Shown here: positions 37,215 to 50,619 of the stretch, one piece after another
Layout of the letters: each line of letters begins with the position of its first letter
How positions within the stretch are numbered: the first letter of the stretch is position 1
Assembly: GCA_003991915.1 (NCBI GenBank)
Contig: RQTK01000003.1
Span: forward strand, 1,518,995-1,582,994
Direction: 5' to 3'
Length of the DNA: 64,000 nucleotides
From: Elysia chlorotica
Lineage: Eukaryota > Mollusca > Gastropoda > Plakobranchidae
Notes under the pieces: model-generated
What the model saw: the letters and a program-made list of their open reading frames with translations, nothing else
The model's database searches: none
Told to the model about the DNA's origin: nothing
Position numbers and translations under genes: made by a program

Positions 37215-38710
37215 TCCTTTCTGCCTCTTTATCCCTTTTGTGTGCCTTTGTATTCACCCCTATCTATCTCTCCATCTTTGTAACTATTGCTCTTTTTAAA
37301 GTTTGTCCATATATCCCTTACTTAGTTTATCCCATATCTATCTTAAACACTCATTTCAGAGGTGTTGGCGGATGTGCAGTCTTCATAAATATTATTAAAT
37401 TTGCTACGTAAATAATATATAATCATGTATCGCGCTGTTTCCTTCATTCGGCCCTACATAAAACCTTTTTACTACTCCTTTATCTATGTTTCTAAACAAC
37501 CCAGTTATCTCAGAGGGTCATCTGCTTTGCGCCATTGTCCTTTTACGTTCAGCTCTGAGACTTTATAAACACTTAAACAAAATCGCGCAATTCTGTTTAC
37601 CCCATGATGTTCACGCCTCCGTTCCCACGCACGCACTAAGCACCATGTTCTGGCATTCCGTTAGCCGAACCATTACTCTCCAGTCCTCGCTGTCACACTC
37701 ATACAATGGCTTCTTACTCTCATTATCATCGTCTTCATTAATGACTACGGCTTTCATCAAGACCTTCCTTCTTTCTGCGCCACCTCTTCTTCCTGTACCT
37801 TCTGTGATTTTCCTAATGCCTCAAACTATACACAAATCTATCTTTTCATTTACAAAAATTCCTTTCTATTTATCTGGATTTTGTACGACCCACTTGCTGT
37901 TCGCCCCTTTAAAAAATCTTTCTTTTTATCCAATGACTGAGAAGAGAATAGTAGCTCTCATTGGCTCCCAAGCCTTGTCAGGTTTGTTATTTCAGGGAAA
38001 CCATCCATGGCTGGGCCGGTCCAGGCGGCTTCTTTCTTCTGACCCCAGGCCTGTGTGCATTAGGCCCGGCCATTAAGCCCCGCTGCTCAGGTAGATCGTG
38101 GCTAGAATACAGAGACAACTGCGACACAAACTGCAAACGAAAATGGTTAATTTAACAGAGCTCTTGTTTGTCGCCTAAATCAATGCCCACGGATAGAAGG
38201 TTTAGTGCCATATGGAGAACAAAACATACATGTACTTAAGATTGCAATATTTGAATCTCGTTTAAACCGTGTGTCCGTGCTGTTTTTAGAAGAGGGAATA
38301 TTTAAAACTTTTAAATACAACAGTTTTGTTCTCAATACGGCAAACTAGTATAGCTTTGATTATAAATTCAATGGATCTTGATGTATTTTTATTTCATCTG
38401 ATCACTATAAAACAAAGAGACAAGATTTATTATTGCAAGAATCGTGTGTAAAATCCAGCCTTCAAGGGCTTTACCAGCAATAGATGAGTGTACCATTATT
38501 ACCTCAGCATTGTAAACTTCGAAGGGTATGGAGATTTGCTTTGCCGAATATCCCGAAAAAGATGTTAAACAAAATGAGAAAACAAAAGCTCGTGCTACTT
38601 CAAAGAAAAAAAATAACCTGATATAAAATAATGTAGTTTTGACGGGAAAAGAGTGGAACACGATCAAATTTATGTATATTTTGGCCAACAAATAACAGAA
38701 AAGGGGGAAA
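34800..38710. other. Intergenic with (CT)n at 37158-37207
   Basis: Mostly AT-rich. A 196-codon open frame at 37486-38076 has no recognisable domain and skewed composition. A GC-richer patch lies at 37980-38110. Confidence 0.45.
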
Positions 38711-38715
38711 ATGAG

Positions 38716-38929
38716 ACAGAAATAAAGATTGAGAATGGCCAAAACAAACATTTCAAATCTAATGCAGATCCTTACTACTTCAAATGTATCACTTCAAACA
38801 AGGCTAAGTTGGTCGACAATTATATATGGGTGTGAAACTTGGATTCTGACTGCGCATACTGACAGAAGAATAGACGCTTTAGAGGTTTGGGTTTATAGAA
38901 AAATAACAAGAGCCTCTTTGAAAGAATAG
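38716..38929 (+). mobile_element. Degraded non-LTR retrotransposon, reverse-transcriptase C-terminal fragment
   Basis: The frame reads RMAKTNISNLMQILTTSN, a short gap, then IIYGCETWILTAHTDRRIDA and EVWVYRKI. This matches the YGCETWTL...RRIxAFExWxYRRxL block found after the catalytic region in many animal LINE polyproteins. A frameshift upstream separates E-I-K from the rest, so the fragment is dead. Confidence 0.7.
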
Positions 38930-38934
38930 AAAGT

Positions 38935-41750
38935 AAACCTTGAAATACTAGAGATGGTATATTTTTTCTGACATTGACACAACCAGTAGCAATTTAATTT
39001 TTGTGCTACCCTTGAGACAAGTTCGGAGAGTCTGATTTTAAGCCAAACGCACTATCACTTTGCCACTTCCCCACACACCCAAAATATAATGATCTTGAAT
39101 CATCTTGTAGGAAGCTTATAGTAAGAAAATTCTGGTAGTGGAATGAGGACCTTTTACTCATTATAGCAAACTTGTATTTTTTTTTCTAAGGGTCGATGCC
39201 TAAGGTTACTCAAGGCAATCTCATTATATGTAATTACGTCCACTTAACAAGGCGCTTAGTGCCTAAGCAGGCAACTGTAGAAAAGTACTTGATCATTTGT
39301 AAACCACTAATGAGAACAGTGGTGAACAGTTCTGATAACAGATAAAATTAAATCAATAAAATTTCCAGAGGGCTATATCATAAGTGCTTCGGTACCATCA
39401 CAGCACATGTTGAAAAATTGAAAATAGTAAAAGAGAATGTCATCGCTGTTAAAATCAGCGGACAGTTGGTGTATTTCAGGACATATCCTTCATACATTTC
39501 AGTTAAAATTTAAAATGGACGGGGGTGCTTTTAATGGGGAGGTTGCGGCCGAAGATTACGTTCCAGTAGTGTTCACTTTTCGAATGAATGCTATTCATCA
39601 TGCCACAATTAACGGACGTGTCCTCTTCTACAACAAGACTTCATAATTATTATGTCATTTAACATTGCGGTATAATTTCTTAACAATGTATGTCAGATTT
39701 TAATTATCTTTGGCTAAAACTATGATCGATTTCACATACCCTTTCTTGTACAATTATTTTCATAATAAAAAATTATTGTCAAAATTATTTAAATTTGAAC
39801 ATACCGCTGTAAGAACTTTATCTTGGTTTCAATTTATGCAATCCTATTACATGTATTTTCTATAATTCAACCTTTTTCATGAACTCTGCAAGTTTGCGGA
39901 ACAAACATCATCGGTCTCGAAGTTTTCAGAAGTCACCCTGCCATTGGGATATAATCTCTTGTCTTTACCATTTCAACGTTTTAAATGTTCAAACCCTTTC
40001 CTCATGCTGCCATACCCCGCTCCATCCAACTGACATGCCTAAGATTTAGTGCGGTAATCCCATATGATGAAGTGGCCTAGATTTGTGAAAACAACATTAT
40101 TGTTGCTTTGGGGCACTTGACCTAAAATTGATAGTAGACACGAACTGTAGTAGAGATATAAGAACCAGCTAGTGTATTTTGGGTTGTCTTGTATGGTCTG
40201 TATAATACTGAATAGCGACATAATCGTGAATAGAAGTCAAACAAAAACGCCAACAATCACCCATAACATTAGTGTTTGGTTACACCCAGAGGAATTTTAG
40301 CTCTGAAAGTTGTAGGTCTTTTAATACTTTTTCATGCTTTATTGTTGGACGTCCTGTAGATTTTTTCTGGTTTGTATTTTTCTCAAATTCCATCTGCTTT
40401 TAATTGTTTCGGGCTTAAAGCCCTGAAATTTTTTTCTCTCTCTCTCTTTTTTTTTAGTTCAGTACAAGTCCTTTTTAAATCTTTGACACACTATCTTCTG
40501 TCTCTCTGTCTCTGTCTCTGTCTCTATCTATCTATGTCTAACTCTCTACTCCATCTCTCTCTTTTCTCACCTCTCTTGCTAATCCTTTTCTCTCTACTCA
40601 TATTACTCATAAATAATATCCGTGTTTTTTGGGGGGGTTTTTTCGTTCTCACTCTCACTATGTCCCTGTCTCTGTCTGTCTATCTGTCTATCTGTCTAGA
40701 GGTATTTCTCTCTCCCTCATACACACACCCACATACACAGATAAGTGTTTTTGCTTCTTTAATTGTCAAAATAACATGCGAGGTTATTAGATGAACATTG
40801 AGATTGATAATTTATTTTTGCTTCAAATATCACGTTAAAAAGCCAGACTATTAATAGAGATTTAAAAAAATTGCAGAGTATGTTTGCATGTCTATACTAT
40901 GTACAATGTCTTTAGAAAATATAACCGCACATTTTTAACCCGTTTGACATTATATCCTCACACTTTAAAGATGCCAGGGAAAACCGTTATTACTTGAATG
41001 TTGTGGTTTTGCCATCGCGGCCTATCCATTCTTCAATGGGATTTTTGTTCGTTCTCCAACACTTTTCACTTAGATTTATTTCATGATTTTCTAGCATTTT
41101 TATTTCTTTTTTTAACTTGTATTGTAAATCTCTTGTTATTGCTTTTACGTGTGTGACGATGACAACCACTTCTCCAATTTTAAAGTATATTTTAGAAACT
41201 CAAGCTGCCTCTCTTTGTGTTTTATTACATTTTATTTTGAACATACCTATTGAGTTATGTTGCAACACTTTGCAACACACTAAATTGAATACAGTGGTAC
41301 ACAATCGATTTTTACAACTCATGTAATTTATTAAAATGAGGTCGAAAAATAAACTTTGATCAGTTTTTTTTAAACCTAACGTAACGCGAAACGCCAAAGA
41401 GAGTGAGTGTGTCTATTTACCGCTGAATTTGGGTAATGTAACAAAAGTAAAACATGTCAGGCTGTACCACGAAAGCTTTTATACATGTAGACACCAAAAT
41501 CATATCTGACACCAGGTGTCACCATAGATCGATCATTCTTTTTGTTTTTATTATATTTACTATGCATTTCCCGTGACTCATAACGTGGAAAATCGTAACT
41601 AGGGACGTGAATTCAATGGCGCTTGTCGACCCGCCGCGGGGAGATAATTATGTTAGTAACTGGATTTAGTTTCCCAAGTACTTAAACATGTTTTATGAAG
41701 GCATGCAACAGAATACTTTCAACACAGATCGAGGTACTAGATTTTTGAAA
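38935..41750. other. Intergenic, AT-rich
   Basis: CT-rich stretches lie near 40435-40700. No gene recognised. Confidence 0.5.
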
Positions 41751-41753
41751 TAA

Positions 41754-41893
41754 CTAGGGTATGGAACTTTGTATATCATTGATATCTATTGAGAAAAGCT
41801 TTGGGGATAAGACACTTCCTTGAGGAACACCGTGTTCAAGTGTGAGGCAGCGGCATGTGTCTCTTTGAGACCTTAAAGCAGCTCTTTGAAACC
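41754..41893 (-). mobile_element. Non-LTR reverse-transcriptase fragment
   Basis: The minus strand encodes TLEHGVPQGSVLSPKLFSID and continues I-N-D-I to a stop at 41756-41754. G-V-P-Q-G-S-V-L-S-P is the conserved motif of Jockey/CR1-type reverse transcriptases. Neither the upstream fingers domain nor the downstream YADD block was found nearby, so it is a remnant. Confidence 0.8.
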
Positions 41894-41899
41894 TAAAAA

Positions 41900-43475
41900 A
41901 CGTAAAAAAAAAGTTCGATGTGATGGTTGTTTGAGCGCATAATTATTGCACAATATTTTTTCATAATGCTCGATTTTGCACTTGATAAGATGAGTCAATG
42001 ACAATACATTACAATCAAACGACATAGAAGAGTAAACATTGGTGTCTTAACGACAATGTACCAATCACATATCTAACTGTGCTTTAAAATGTTAAACAGA
42101 GAAAGAAGCCAAATAAAGCTAGTTATTGCTGATAATAGTCCTGATATAAAAAATAAAAAAGCAACCATGTTTCACTCTATATTCAGCTCACCTACTCGGT
42201 AGGATTTTGATTGTGACAATTTGACAATTCATGACAGAAACAAGTTAGATAATACATTTCTTTTAATTGTTACGAAATAAAAGCTCGGATGTTTAAACCC
42301 ACACTTTTATATCGATAGTAGAAAAATAACAACGTTATTTTGTAACTACTTGAAACGCGGTGGATCTTTATCAAAACCTATCATCAGTCTGTTTTTGGGA
42401 ATACCATCTTTGTCCTTGCTGTATATCTTGAAATTTCTCTGCAGTGATTAAAGAAAAAAAGGTAATAAGTGATATATCTCTATCTCTCTCTCTTACTCTC
42501 TCTCTCTCAATATCTATCTCTCTTTTTTATTTGCCCTACTAATTAGATTTTTTTTGACTGAAAGTATATCTGCTAAAGTTGCAGGAAAAAGATTTATTAT
42601 GGGCATACAAATTAAATCGATCAAATATCGGGAAAAGACTTAAGGTAAGACATTTTATGGAGATACCAATAATTGCCAGAGGGGTTTGGGATGATGTGAG
42701 TAGGAAACGGAGAAGAGGATGCAAAGTAGTGAAAGTTGAGAATAATTGAGGTTCATTGGCGCTTATGCTTCTCAGTTCAAATAGAAAATGGAGTACAACT
42801 AAATATCTTTGCTAACTTTCAGATTTACTGAGAACGTATAATTATGTTTGACGGAGACATCTGGTAAAATACATATTGATATTTTCCTTTTCATCTAGCA
42901 ACATCATATGGATGGATAAAAAATTGCTAATCATCAGTTCTGTTTCTCTTTTATTATATAAATTTTTGTCTAATTTGACTAACGCGGTTTTTAAAGTTGT
43001 TGTTTTAACATACAAATGTAGTTAAAAAATCTTGAAAAAAAATAAGAAAAGCAGAGAAACAGAGACAGGCAGACAGTCAAGTTGACGGGTAATTGACGCT
43101 GAAAGAGACAAGTTCAGATAAAGGCACTCTTTAAAGGTTATTCTGAAATTTAATCCAGTTGTCTCTCCTTTTCCTAGCAAACTATATGTATTATTCCACA
43201 TAGACTGAGAAACAGTGAGCTTATAACGCAGAAGTTTAACAGACGCTACTAGCCATTGTTTGACATTAACTTTGAAATGAAGGCGAAAGGTAAGATCTTC
43301 TTAAGATCTAATATTGACTTTTCAACATGGGGATTCCCTCACAACCCTAGGACTCCTGGCGTCAATGAATTAAAGACTGCACACACTTAACAGATCAACG
43401 CAAAGCCACCGGGACACAAGTGGTTGATGAGAGAAGTATGATCATAGGAAATGATAGTAGATGAGGTAGACACGT
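41900..43475. other. Intergenic, AT-rich
   Basis: No gene recognised. Confidence 0.5.
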
Positions 43476-43478
43476 GGG

Positions 43479-43481
<3 letters not shown>

Positions 43482-43549
<68 letters not shown>

Positions 43550-43590
43550 GAGAGAGAGAGAGAGAGAGAGAGGGAGAGGGGGGGGGGGGG
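43482..43590 (+). repeat. (GA)n-G(n)-(GA)n-G(n) purine tract
   Basis: GA runs are separated and closed by G-runs at 43539-43550 and 43578-43590, giving more than 100 nearly pure purines on one strand. Confidence 0.9.
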
Positions 43591-43599
43591 AGACCGCCA

Positions 43600-45540
43600 G
43601 ACCAAGAAAGAGCAGCAGGCAGAATTGATTGGCCTTCAAAATACTTCTTCAAACATCTGGACATAATACGTCAAAATATGTCACTATCCAATTGATCTGT
43701 CAAGGAACAACAAGATTGAGATGAATACACCCTGCACCTACGCCTGTCTTAAAGTAAATATGTGTTGCAAGTAGAAATATCCCCCCCCCCCCCAAACCCG
43801 CCTTTCCCATTCATAATTATTGAAAGTTTTCCTATACATTCTCTCTTTCTCATTTTTCTCACTCTTCCACTCACTCTGTCTCTTCTATGCCCCACCCCCT
43901 TACTAATGCTCATTACCCTTAATACTTCTTATTTTTTATGCTTTTCACGCTTATCTAATACCTCTATCAACTCTATCGACTTCCGCATGCCCCTCCCCCC
44001 TTTACATATAATATTTTCTTTCGCCCAGTTACCTTTAAAAAAATTACAAACAATACTATTGTGCGACTTTGTTTTACAACACTTAAATACATAAATACGT
44101 ACGTGTTATCACGTGATTTTATCACCGTTTTAGAATCAAATAATTATGATAGCATAAAATGCATGTACTCCTTTTCATTTCCCAAATGCAACGCCGGCAG
44201 GAGAAAACACCTGTTCTTTCATTGAGCACTTGGCCTTGTCGGGGTATTTTTACTCCTTTGAGTTATTCTCACTCCGACTGAGGCAGAAGGTAAAACGAAG
44301 ACGGACTCATTGTGTCGAAGCTGTCAATCACTGTCCAAACTTTTGAAACCTCATATTCAGACCAAGTTTGAAGAAAAAGACATGAAGCTATCGTGGAAGG
44401 ATATTAACGAGAATAGTACTGCATGCGAAGTTCATTGTGTGGTGGTGCATTATCTTTTCTTTTTACTCGCCTGTAACTGCGCAATTATCAACACCAGTTA
44501 ACGCATTGCTCTATCTATGTTCTTTGATGATGAGCCGTTGCCATTTTTCGTTCGCTTTTGCATGTGTGGTTTAATAAAGACGTTTAATACACTCGTTAGA
44601 TTTTTATTTGACAATGTTTGACAACGCACAGCTATTTTTCCATTTCTGCCCGGTGAGGTTTTATTTCTCTATGTTTCAACTCTTGTGCGTTGGCCCACTA
44701 TTTTCTCTCCCGTGGCTCAAGGACTTCTTAGTTTAATTTATATATTTCAGTTGTGTTGGGGTTTTAAATTTAATCCCAGTGGATTATGATTTCTGTATGC
44801 CATAGAAAATGTAGCCTTAAACGTGAGAAATGTGTTTCGATGATTCATTACATCTTAAAAATAGGTTGATCCGGATATGAGGCTATTGCGTTTAGTAAAA
44901 CCACATGTATAACGACCGCACCTTGGCTGTTAGGTAAGTTAAATCGGTGTTTATTTTCATTGAGAATATCAAAATTATTGTTTGAATCCTTTTGCATCTT
45001 TTCTTATTTTATTGTTAAGTATTTTTTTAACTTCCTAACTTTAAATATTTTCTAATACATTATCTGACATACAAACAGAAAACAATAATATATTTATTTC
45101 ATTTTAGGGAGTGTTTGTATTAAAGATATTATCTCTTGCTGTCATCTTTATTAATTAATACGCAAATCACTCAAAAGTACTTTTTCATCATCTTTCCGAA
45201 AAAACAAAACAATAACAGAGATTTTATGATGTTCTAATTCCTTGGCTGTAAAATTTGGATATCATTGTATTGCACATTAATTCTTCTTCCAATCTTCTGT
45301 TTTAGTAGTCTCTTTGTGTTTTCTTCATTTTTCTCTGTCTTTCTCTAATAGGCTCTGCCTCTGTTTAGTCTCTATAGCTGCCTTTATCTCTGTCTGTCTA
45401 TCTTTCTCTCTTGGTCTCTCTCCCTCTGTGATTTTCTGTCTGTCTCTCTGCCTGTGGGTATTTTCTTTTTGGCCACACTTTGCTTGCTTCTATATGCATT
45501 TACTTTATCAATCTTGCGTGTATGAATATTTTGTATGTGG
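43600..45540. other. Intergenic
   Basis: A short C-run lies near 43781-43793. No gene recognised. Confidence 0.5.
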
Positions 45541-45544
45541 ATAG

Positions 45545-45650
45545 ATAATTAAATAGATAGATAGATAAATAAATAAATAGATAGATAGATGGATACATAA
45601 ATAGATAGAAAGATAGACAGTCAGACAGACAGGCAGGCAGGCAGGCAGGC

Positions 45651-45716
<66 letters not shown>

Positions 45717-45722
45717 GCAGAC
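45545..45722 (+). repeat. Compound GATA/CAGG/CAGA microsatellite
   Basis: GATA/AAAT tetranucleotides grade into CAGG and then a long CAGA array. Confidence 0.9.
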
Positions 45723-45729
45723 ATACTGA

Positions 45730-46540
45730 CATATACCATAGTTTTACGAAAAAAGGCACAAAAAACTATAGGTGACCCAAAATGCGTCAACCTTCGGACA
45801 CTTAAAAAGTAAATTTATGGTTCCTCTCAGGCTGAAAGAACTCATGTATTATAGAATTGGCGAGAGGGCTCTGGAGTGACACACAGTGACACGAAGGATT
45901 TACGCTAGGCGTGTAATAATGGCCAGGTGATTCACAGGGATCAACAGTTGTAAGACTGACACTGACAGGTGAGCCTGTCTCCGTACCGTTAACTGATGGG
46001 GGGCGTGTCCTCTGATCAATCACATATCTGGTTCTGGTAGCATCACTGTCTCCCCTGGAGGTCAATGGCGATCTAGGCTAGACCTTTCCTGATTCCGTAT
46101 CTCTGTAATTCCGCTTTAAAATGTTCTTGTATGATAATGTTGTGGTGGCGGGGAGGGATAGGATAAGTTGAACAAGGTGGGATTGGACATTCTTTCTATT
46201 TTTTTTTTCCTGCGTGTTTCTATTAATATTGTATTTTTTTCGAAATGCCTATGTAGTAATTTATGAATAATAAAATACTTTGCTTTTTTAGTCATTAGTA
46301 GCACACCCATGCCACTGAAATTCACAATGCGTGTCATTTGGTCCGTCTGCAGCCGTTTCTCAAATCTATAATATTAAACTGTGATTTTCTTTGGGATTTT
46401 TCCAGGCTCTTTTTCTCTTTGTTTATCGTTTTACTTAACGTTTCTCTGTTTGTTAATGTCTGTGTTCAGCTATTTATACTATATCATTCCGGCTATATCT
46501 CTTCAGTTTACCTTCCTCAGTTCCTCTTCATTCTTTCAAT
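45730..46540. other. Intergenic; GC-richer patch 45840-46080
   Basis: The patch is open on the minus strand, but without an ATG or recognisable domain. It could be a small exon or chance. Confidence 0.35.
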
Positions 46541-46544
46541 TTTT

Positions 46545-46545
<1 letters not shown>

Positions 46546-46631
<86 letters not shown>

Positions 46632-46633
46632 GC
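46546..46633 (+). repeat. (TCTG)n microsatellite
   Basis: About 22 nearly perfect TCTG units. Confidence 0.95.
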
Positions 46634-46639
46634 CTATAT

Positions 46640-48500
46640 ACTAATACCTTGCACCGGATGAGTATTAAGGTAATGAACAAATTCACATTAATTTGCTATC
46701 GGTACATTTAATGTTGCTTCTCTTATTTTATTATTTATAACGAGCGTTATACTAAAAATAAAACCCCTCGATAACTGCAATATATATACATATATATATA
46801 TATTTCTTACACAATTTATCAATAAAACAAATTTTACTTGAGACCCAGTTAAGACGAACCATACTGCTCTTTATGGACCACCCCTTGGCCGTCAAAATAC
46901 TGTTAATCGTGAATTTGTTTCAACTTGTGTTCAGTATATTGTAGTAAATATGCATACACCAGTCAAACAAAAAACCTGTTAATGAGATCGAGACCCACCA
47001 AGCATTTCATGCCGCCATACCCATGTTGACTTTACGCGTGTCATGGTTCAATGAAAGTCGGAGCAAATGGCTCGTTTCTTGAGTCACGTAACCCTCTTTG
47101 CGCTTATTGCACGATTGACAAGGGGGAGCCCTTGAAAAACATGCTTGACTTTCACTGGCCCTTGTGTTAAGTTAGGTACATTGTATAATTTGTGTTGACT
47201 TGTCAAGTAGCAAGATTAGCGTTGTGTGCTTCTCCCCTTCTGTTAGATTGCCATCTGTTGTCTTTGCAGAATACGTGATTTTAAAAGTTGTAAAAGTCCT
47301 TATTCGTATTTTGTTTTTTTCATTAAACCAATCACATATTCCCCATTTTGATGGAAATCGTTTGATACCACACGTTTGATGTAAATATTAAGCAGTTAAA
47401 ACAGCAGATTCATATTTTGAGTTTCAGTAGTAAAAGTTAGTAAGCATTCCAACGCCGCACTTTTATGTTTGAAGAATAATAAATCAACCTAAAAGCAAAG
47501 TGTTAAAAGACCAGAGTGGTTTTTATTAGCTTTTATTAATGTAAACATTCAAATTATTCGTAGTTCCAATATTACTTAAGCGGTGCAAACTATTTCAGTC
47601 GAAAGGAGAACGTGTAACGATTTATTGCGTCATTAGACTCAATGGCGAACTTTCAATGAATCTCTGACAATACTATGCCTTCCCATCTCTCTATCATAAC
47701 TGTTTTGAAATGTTTCAAATTGAGGAATGGTTTCATACACTGTTTAAGGTAAATGATACATGTCTTGATGGATTATTCATGAATTCGGTGTTTGAATTTG
47801 CTTAAATATCATTTGCAATAGCGTAATATTGTCAAACATATGCGAATGCTACGACTCTTAAGTTATTGATACAAGGGGTAAAATACAGATGTAGTTTTAT
47901 CCTTTATTTCATCATACACAACAATAAAATGTTTATATATCACCGACCGCCTTGATATTAATCCTATGCAACGCAATGCTTCCTGATCAGCTTCCTGCCC
48001 CATTTATTGATCGCGCCCCCCTATCAATAACATACCCGTCAATAATATTGCAAGGTTAAGCGCAACTTGACCCAGTCTAAAAACTTGTTTCCTTTAATAG
48101 CTGTCATTCTTTGTTTCTCTCTGTCTTTTAACTGTATTTCCTATTGTCTGTATTGTATATGTAAAATTTCTTCAAAACATGTAAATGCTTAAAACCATTA
48201 AATATGTATCCTGAACTGAAGGGATATACAGATTAAGTATTTATTGTTAATCATTTAAATTTTTCACTTCATTAATTTATAGAATATGTGGCGTACTTGG
48301 TTATGAGCGGCTCAAACAGGAGTCAAAACGTTTTTTTAATACACACGCTACTATTACTAAAAATTTACACAGACTAAGGTAATAAATCAACTCTTTTGTG
48401 GCTTGACTTCTTGTTCCTTCAATAGGTACCAGAAGGGTACAAGTATACTAATGCTGGTGCAATTAATAAGACTTCAACCACCGCCACGACCACCACCACC
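46640..48500. other. Intergenic, AT-rich
   Basis: A (TA)n run lies near 46780-46803. No gene recognised. Confidence 0.5.
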
Positions 48501-48507
48501 ATCACCT

Positions 48508-48736
<229 letters not shown>

Positions 48737-48739
48737 GTT

Positions 48740-49905
48740 TCTTCTTCTTCTAAAAGCTAAGAATACTTGTTGACACTTTTACTGACATCACCTTTAACAA
48801 CAATTGGTGCGAAACAATATTATAACCATTCAGTTAGTGCCTGAAATCCAAGAACTGCTTCTTCTTAGTCCTCCTTGTCTTAGATTTTACATCGACTCTA
48901 AAAATCGGTCCCAGGAGGACCACACCAATGCTCGTGTATTTGCCAGTGCCGATTATATTGATTTTGCTGGGTTTCGTTTTAGCGAAAATCGTTATCAAAG
49001 AATTAGCAGAGGATCAAGATTTTTCTGTTTTTATTTGGTGTTCAAAAGGTTCTTATATTTGCTTGAATTGTAGCCAAACACACCTTCGTGCTTGGTCGAT
49101 ATAGCTTTTTGCGACACGTTCTTTAAGGGCGCGGTTGGGGAGAGAAGGGGGGGGGGGGGTAATTAGAAAGTATCTTTAACAGCAAAAAAAAATATCTGCT
49201 GTTAAGGGTGAGTGCAAGGTAAAAAATAAATTACATTTTGGGTTTTCGCGAAGCATTCGGGTATAGGTAGTGCATGTGTTTTGTCGTTATTGTTGTTCGT
49301 TTTTTTTCGTTTCTATTACACCAATAATTATACCTTGGCGACGGCTTGCATATTTTGAGATGCAAAGTTAAAATCTAATTTTTTTAATTCGATAGACCTA
49401 TATCACAGACATGGTTAAAAAAAATAGACAGGATTGAAAAAGAGGCGAGGTGAAAGGTAAGGGGAAAATTGGTAGAGCGCGGGGGACGAGATGAAGGCAC
49501 ACTTTGTTATGAAAGATATCGGGACAAGGAAAAAATAGAGACACATGCAAGAGGACATACAGACGGAAAGACAAACAGATAAAAACGTAATGGTTTTCTA
49601 AAAAAAAGAACGGGAGTGAGAGGATGAGACACAGAAGTGGTTGGAGGGGGGGGAGGGTTAGAGAGGAGGGGCAAAGAGAAACAAAAAGACACAGAAGTTA
49701 AAAGAGAGGTATCGAGAGAGGGACAGGAAGTTAGCGTTAAAGGGAGGGAAGAAGCAATATAGTGGGAGATATAGAGAGACAGACAAATTAAGGAGTGACG
49801 GGGCTCGAGAGAGAGAACGAAATAAAGAAAAAAAAGAAATAGAAAGAAAGAGAGAGAAAGAGAGCGAGAAAGATAGAAAGAAGGAGAGAGAGATTAGATG
49901 ATGCT
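48740..49905. other. Intergenic; purine-rich 49430-49890
   Basis: AG-rich low-complexity sequence and a G-run near 49149. No gene recognised. Confidence 0.5.
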
Positions 49906-49909
49906 GTAC

Positions 49910-50150
49910 AGTCACGTCCGGACAGGCTGAGACCGCAGGCCCGCACGGCCAAGCCTGGCAAGCCCTAAATGAAGGCCCTGGTGACGCTCCAAATTAGTCT
50001 TTTGTCACAGGGCCCGTCAGTTCTGTCACCCGCTCTGTCAGCCTGGGGGAGGCCAAGTTAACCAGGCCATGGGCCGATAGCCCGTTATGCCCATCACGCC
50101 GTTTGGTAGGTATATATACACACACTTCTCTCTCAGTGTCGGGACTGCTG
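49910..50150 (+). promoter_or_regulatory. GC-rich patch ending in a TATA/initiator pair
   Basis: About 195 bp of GC-rich DNA precedes TATATATA at 50111-50118 and an initiator-like TCAGTG with A at 50135, 24 bp downstream of the first T. The layout resembles a core promoter, but no downstream gene was found. Confidence 0.25.
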
Positions 50151-50159
50151 TTTTAATTT

Positions 50160-50581
50160 AAGAGGCAGTTTATGTCCGTCAAGATATATAAATCTCATGT
50201 TGACTACCGGCCAGTGATTGGTTGGTTTCGGGTTTTCCCCATCTTTCTTAAGGCTCGTCTTTGTCCCCAGGTTATCATCATATAAAGCAGTCTCTTACAC
50301 GATATTCCTTACGGGTTGCTGTTGTTGTTGTTTTTTTTTACTTTATTTTTGGGGTTGAGTCCTATTTTGAAAATCGTGAGTCAGCGCAGTTGGTAACTTG
50401 TGACATTCTTAAGAGAATTACTCATCAATGACAATTTCTTTCCGGTATTCTAATCTTATACACAGTTATTTGTTACTGTGTTCCCAATTATTTTCTTCTC
50501 TTACATTTATTACCTTTTGGTTTTGTTTGGAATTCCAGTACGTATTTCGTTCGCCCTCTCTCCCTGTTTCTCTCTCTCTCT

Positions 50582-50619
<38 letters not shown>

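Noticed and set aside
37486..38076. 196-codon open frame
   Set aside because: No domain, skewed Ser/Leu/Phe composition, and no splice or promoter support.
45802..46065. Minus-strand frame with moderately protein-like composition
   Set aside because: No ATG, no clear splice sites and no recognised domain.
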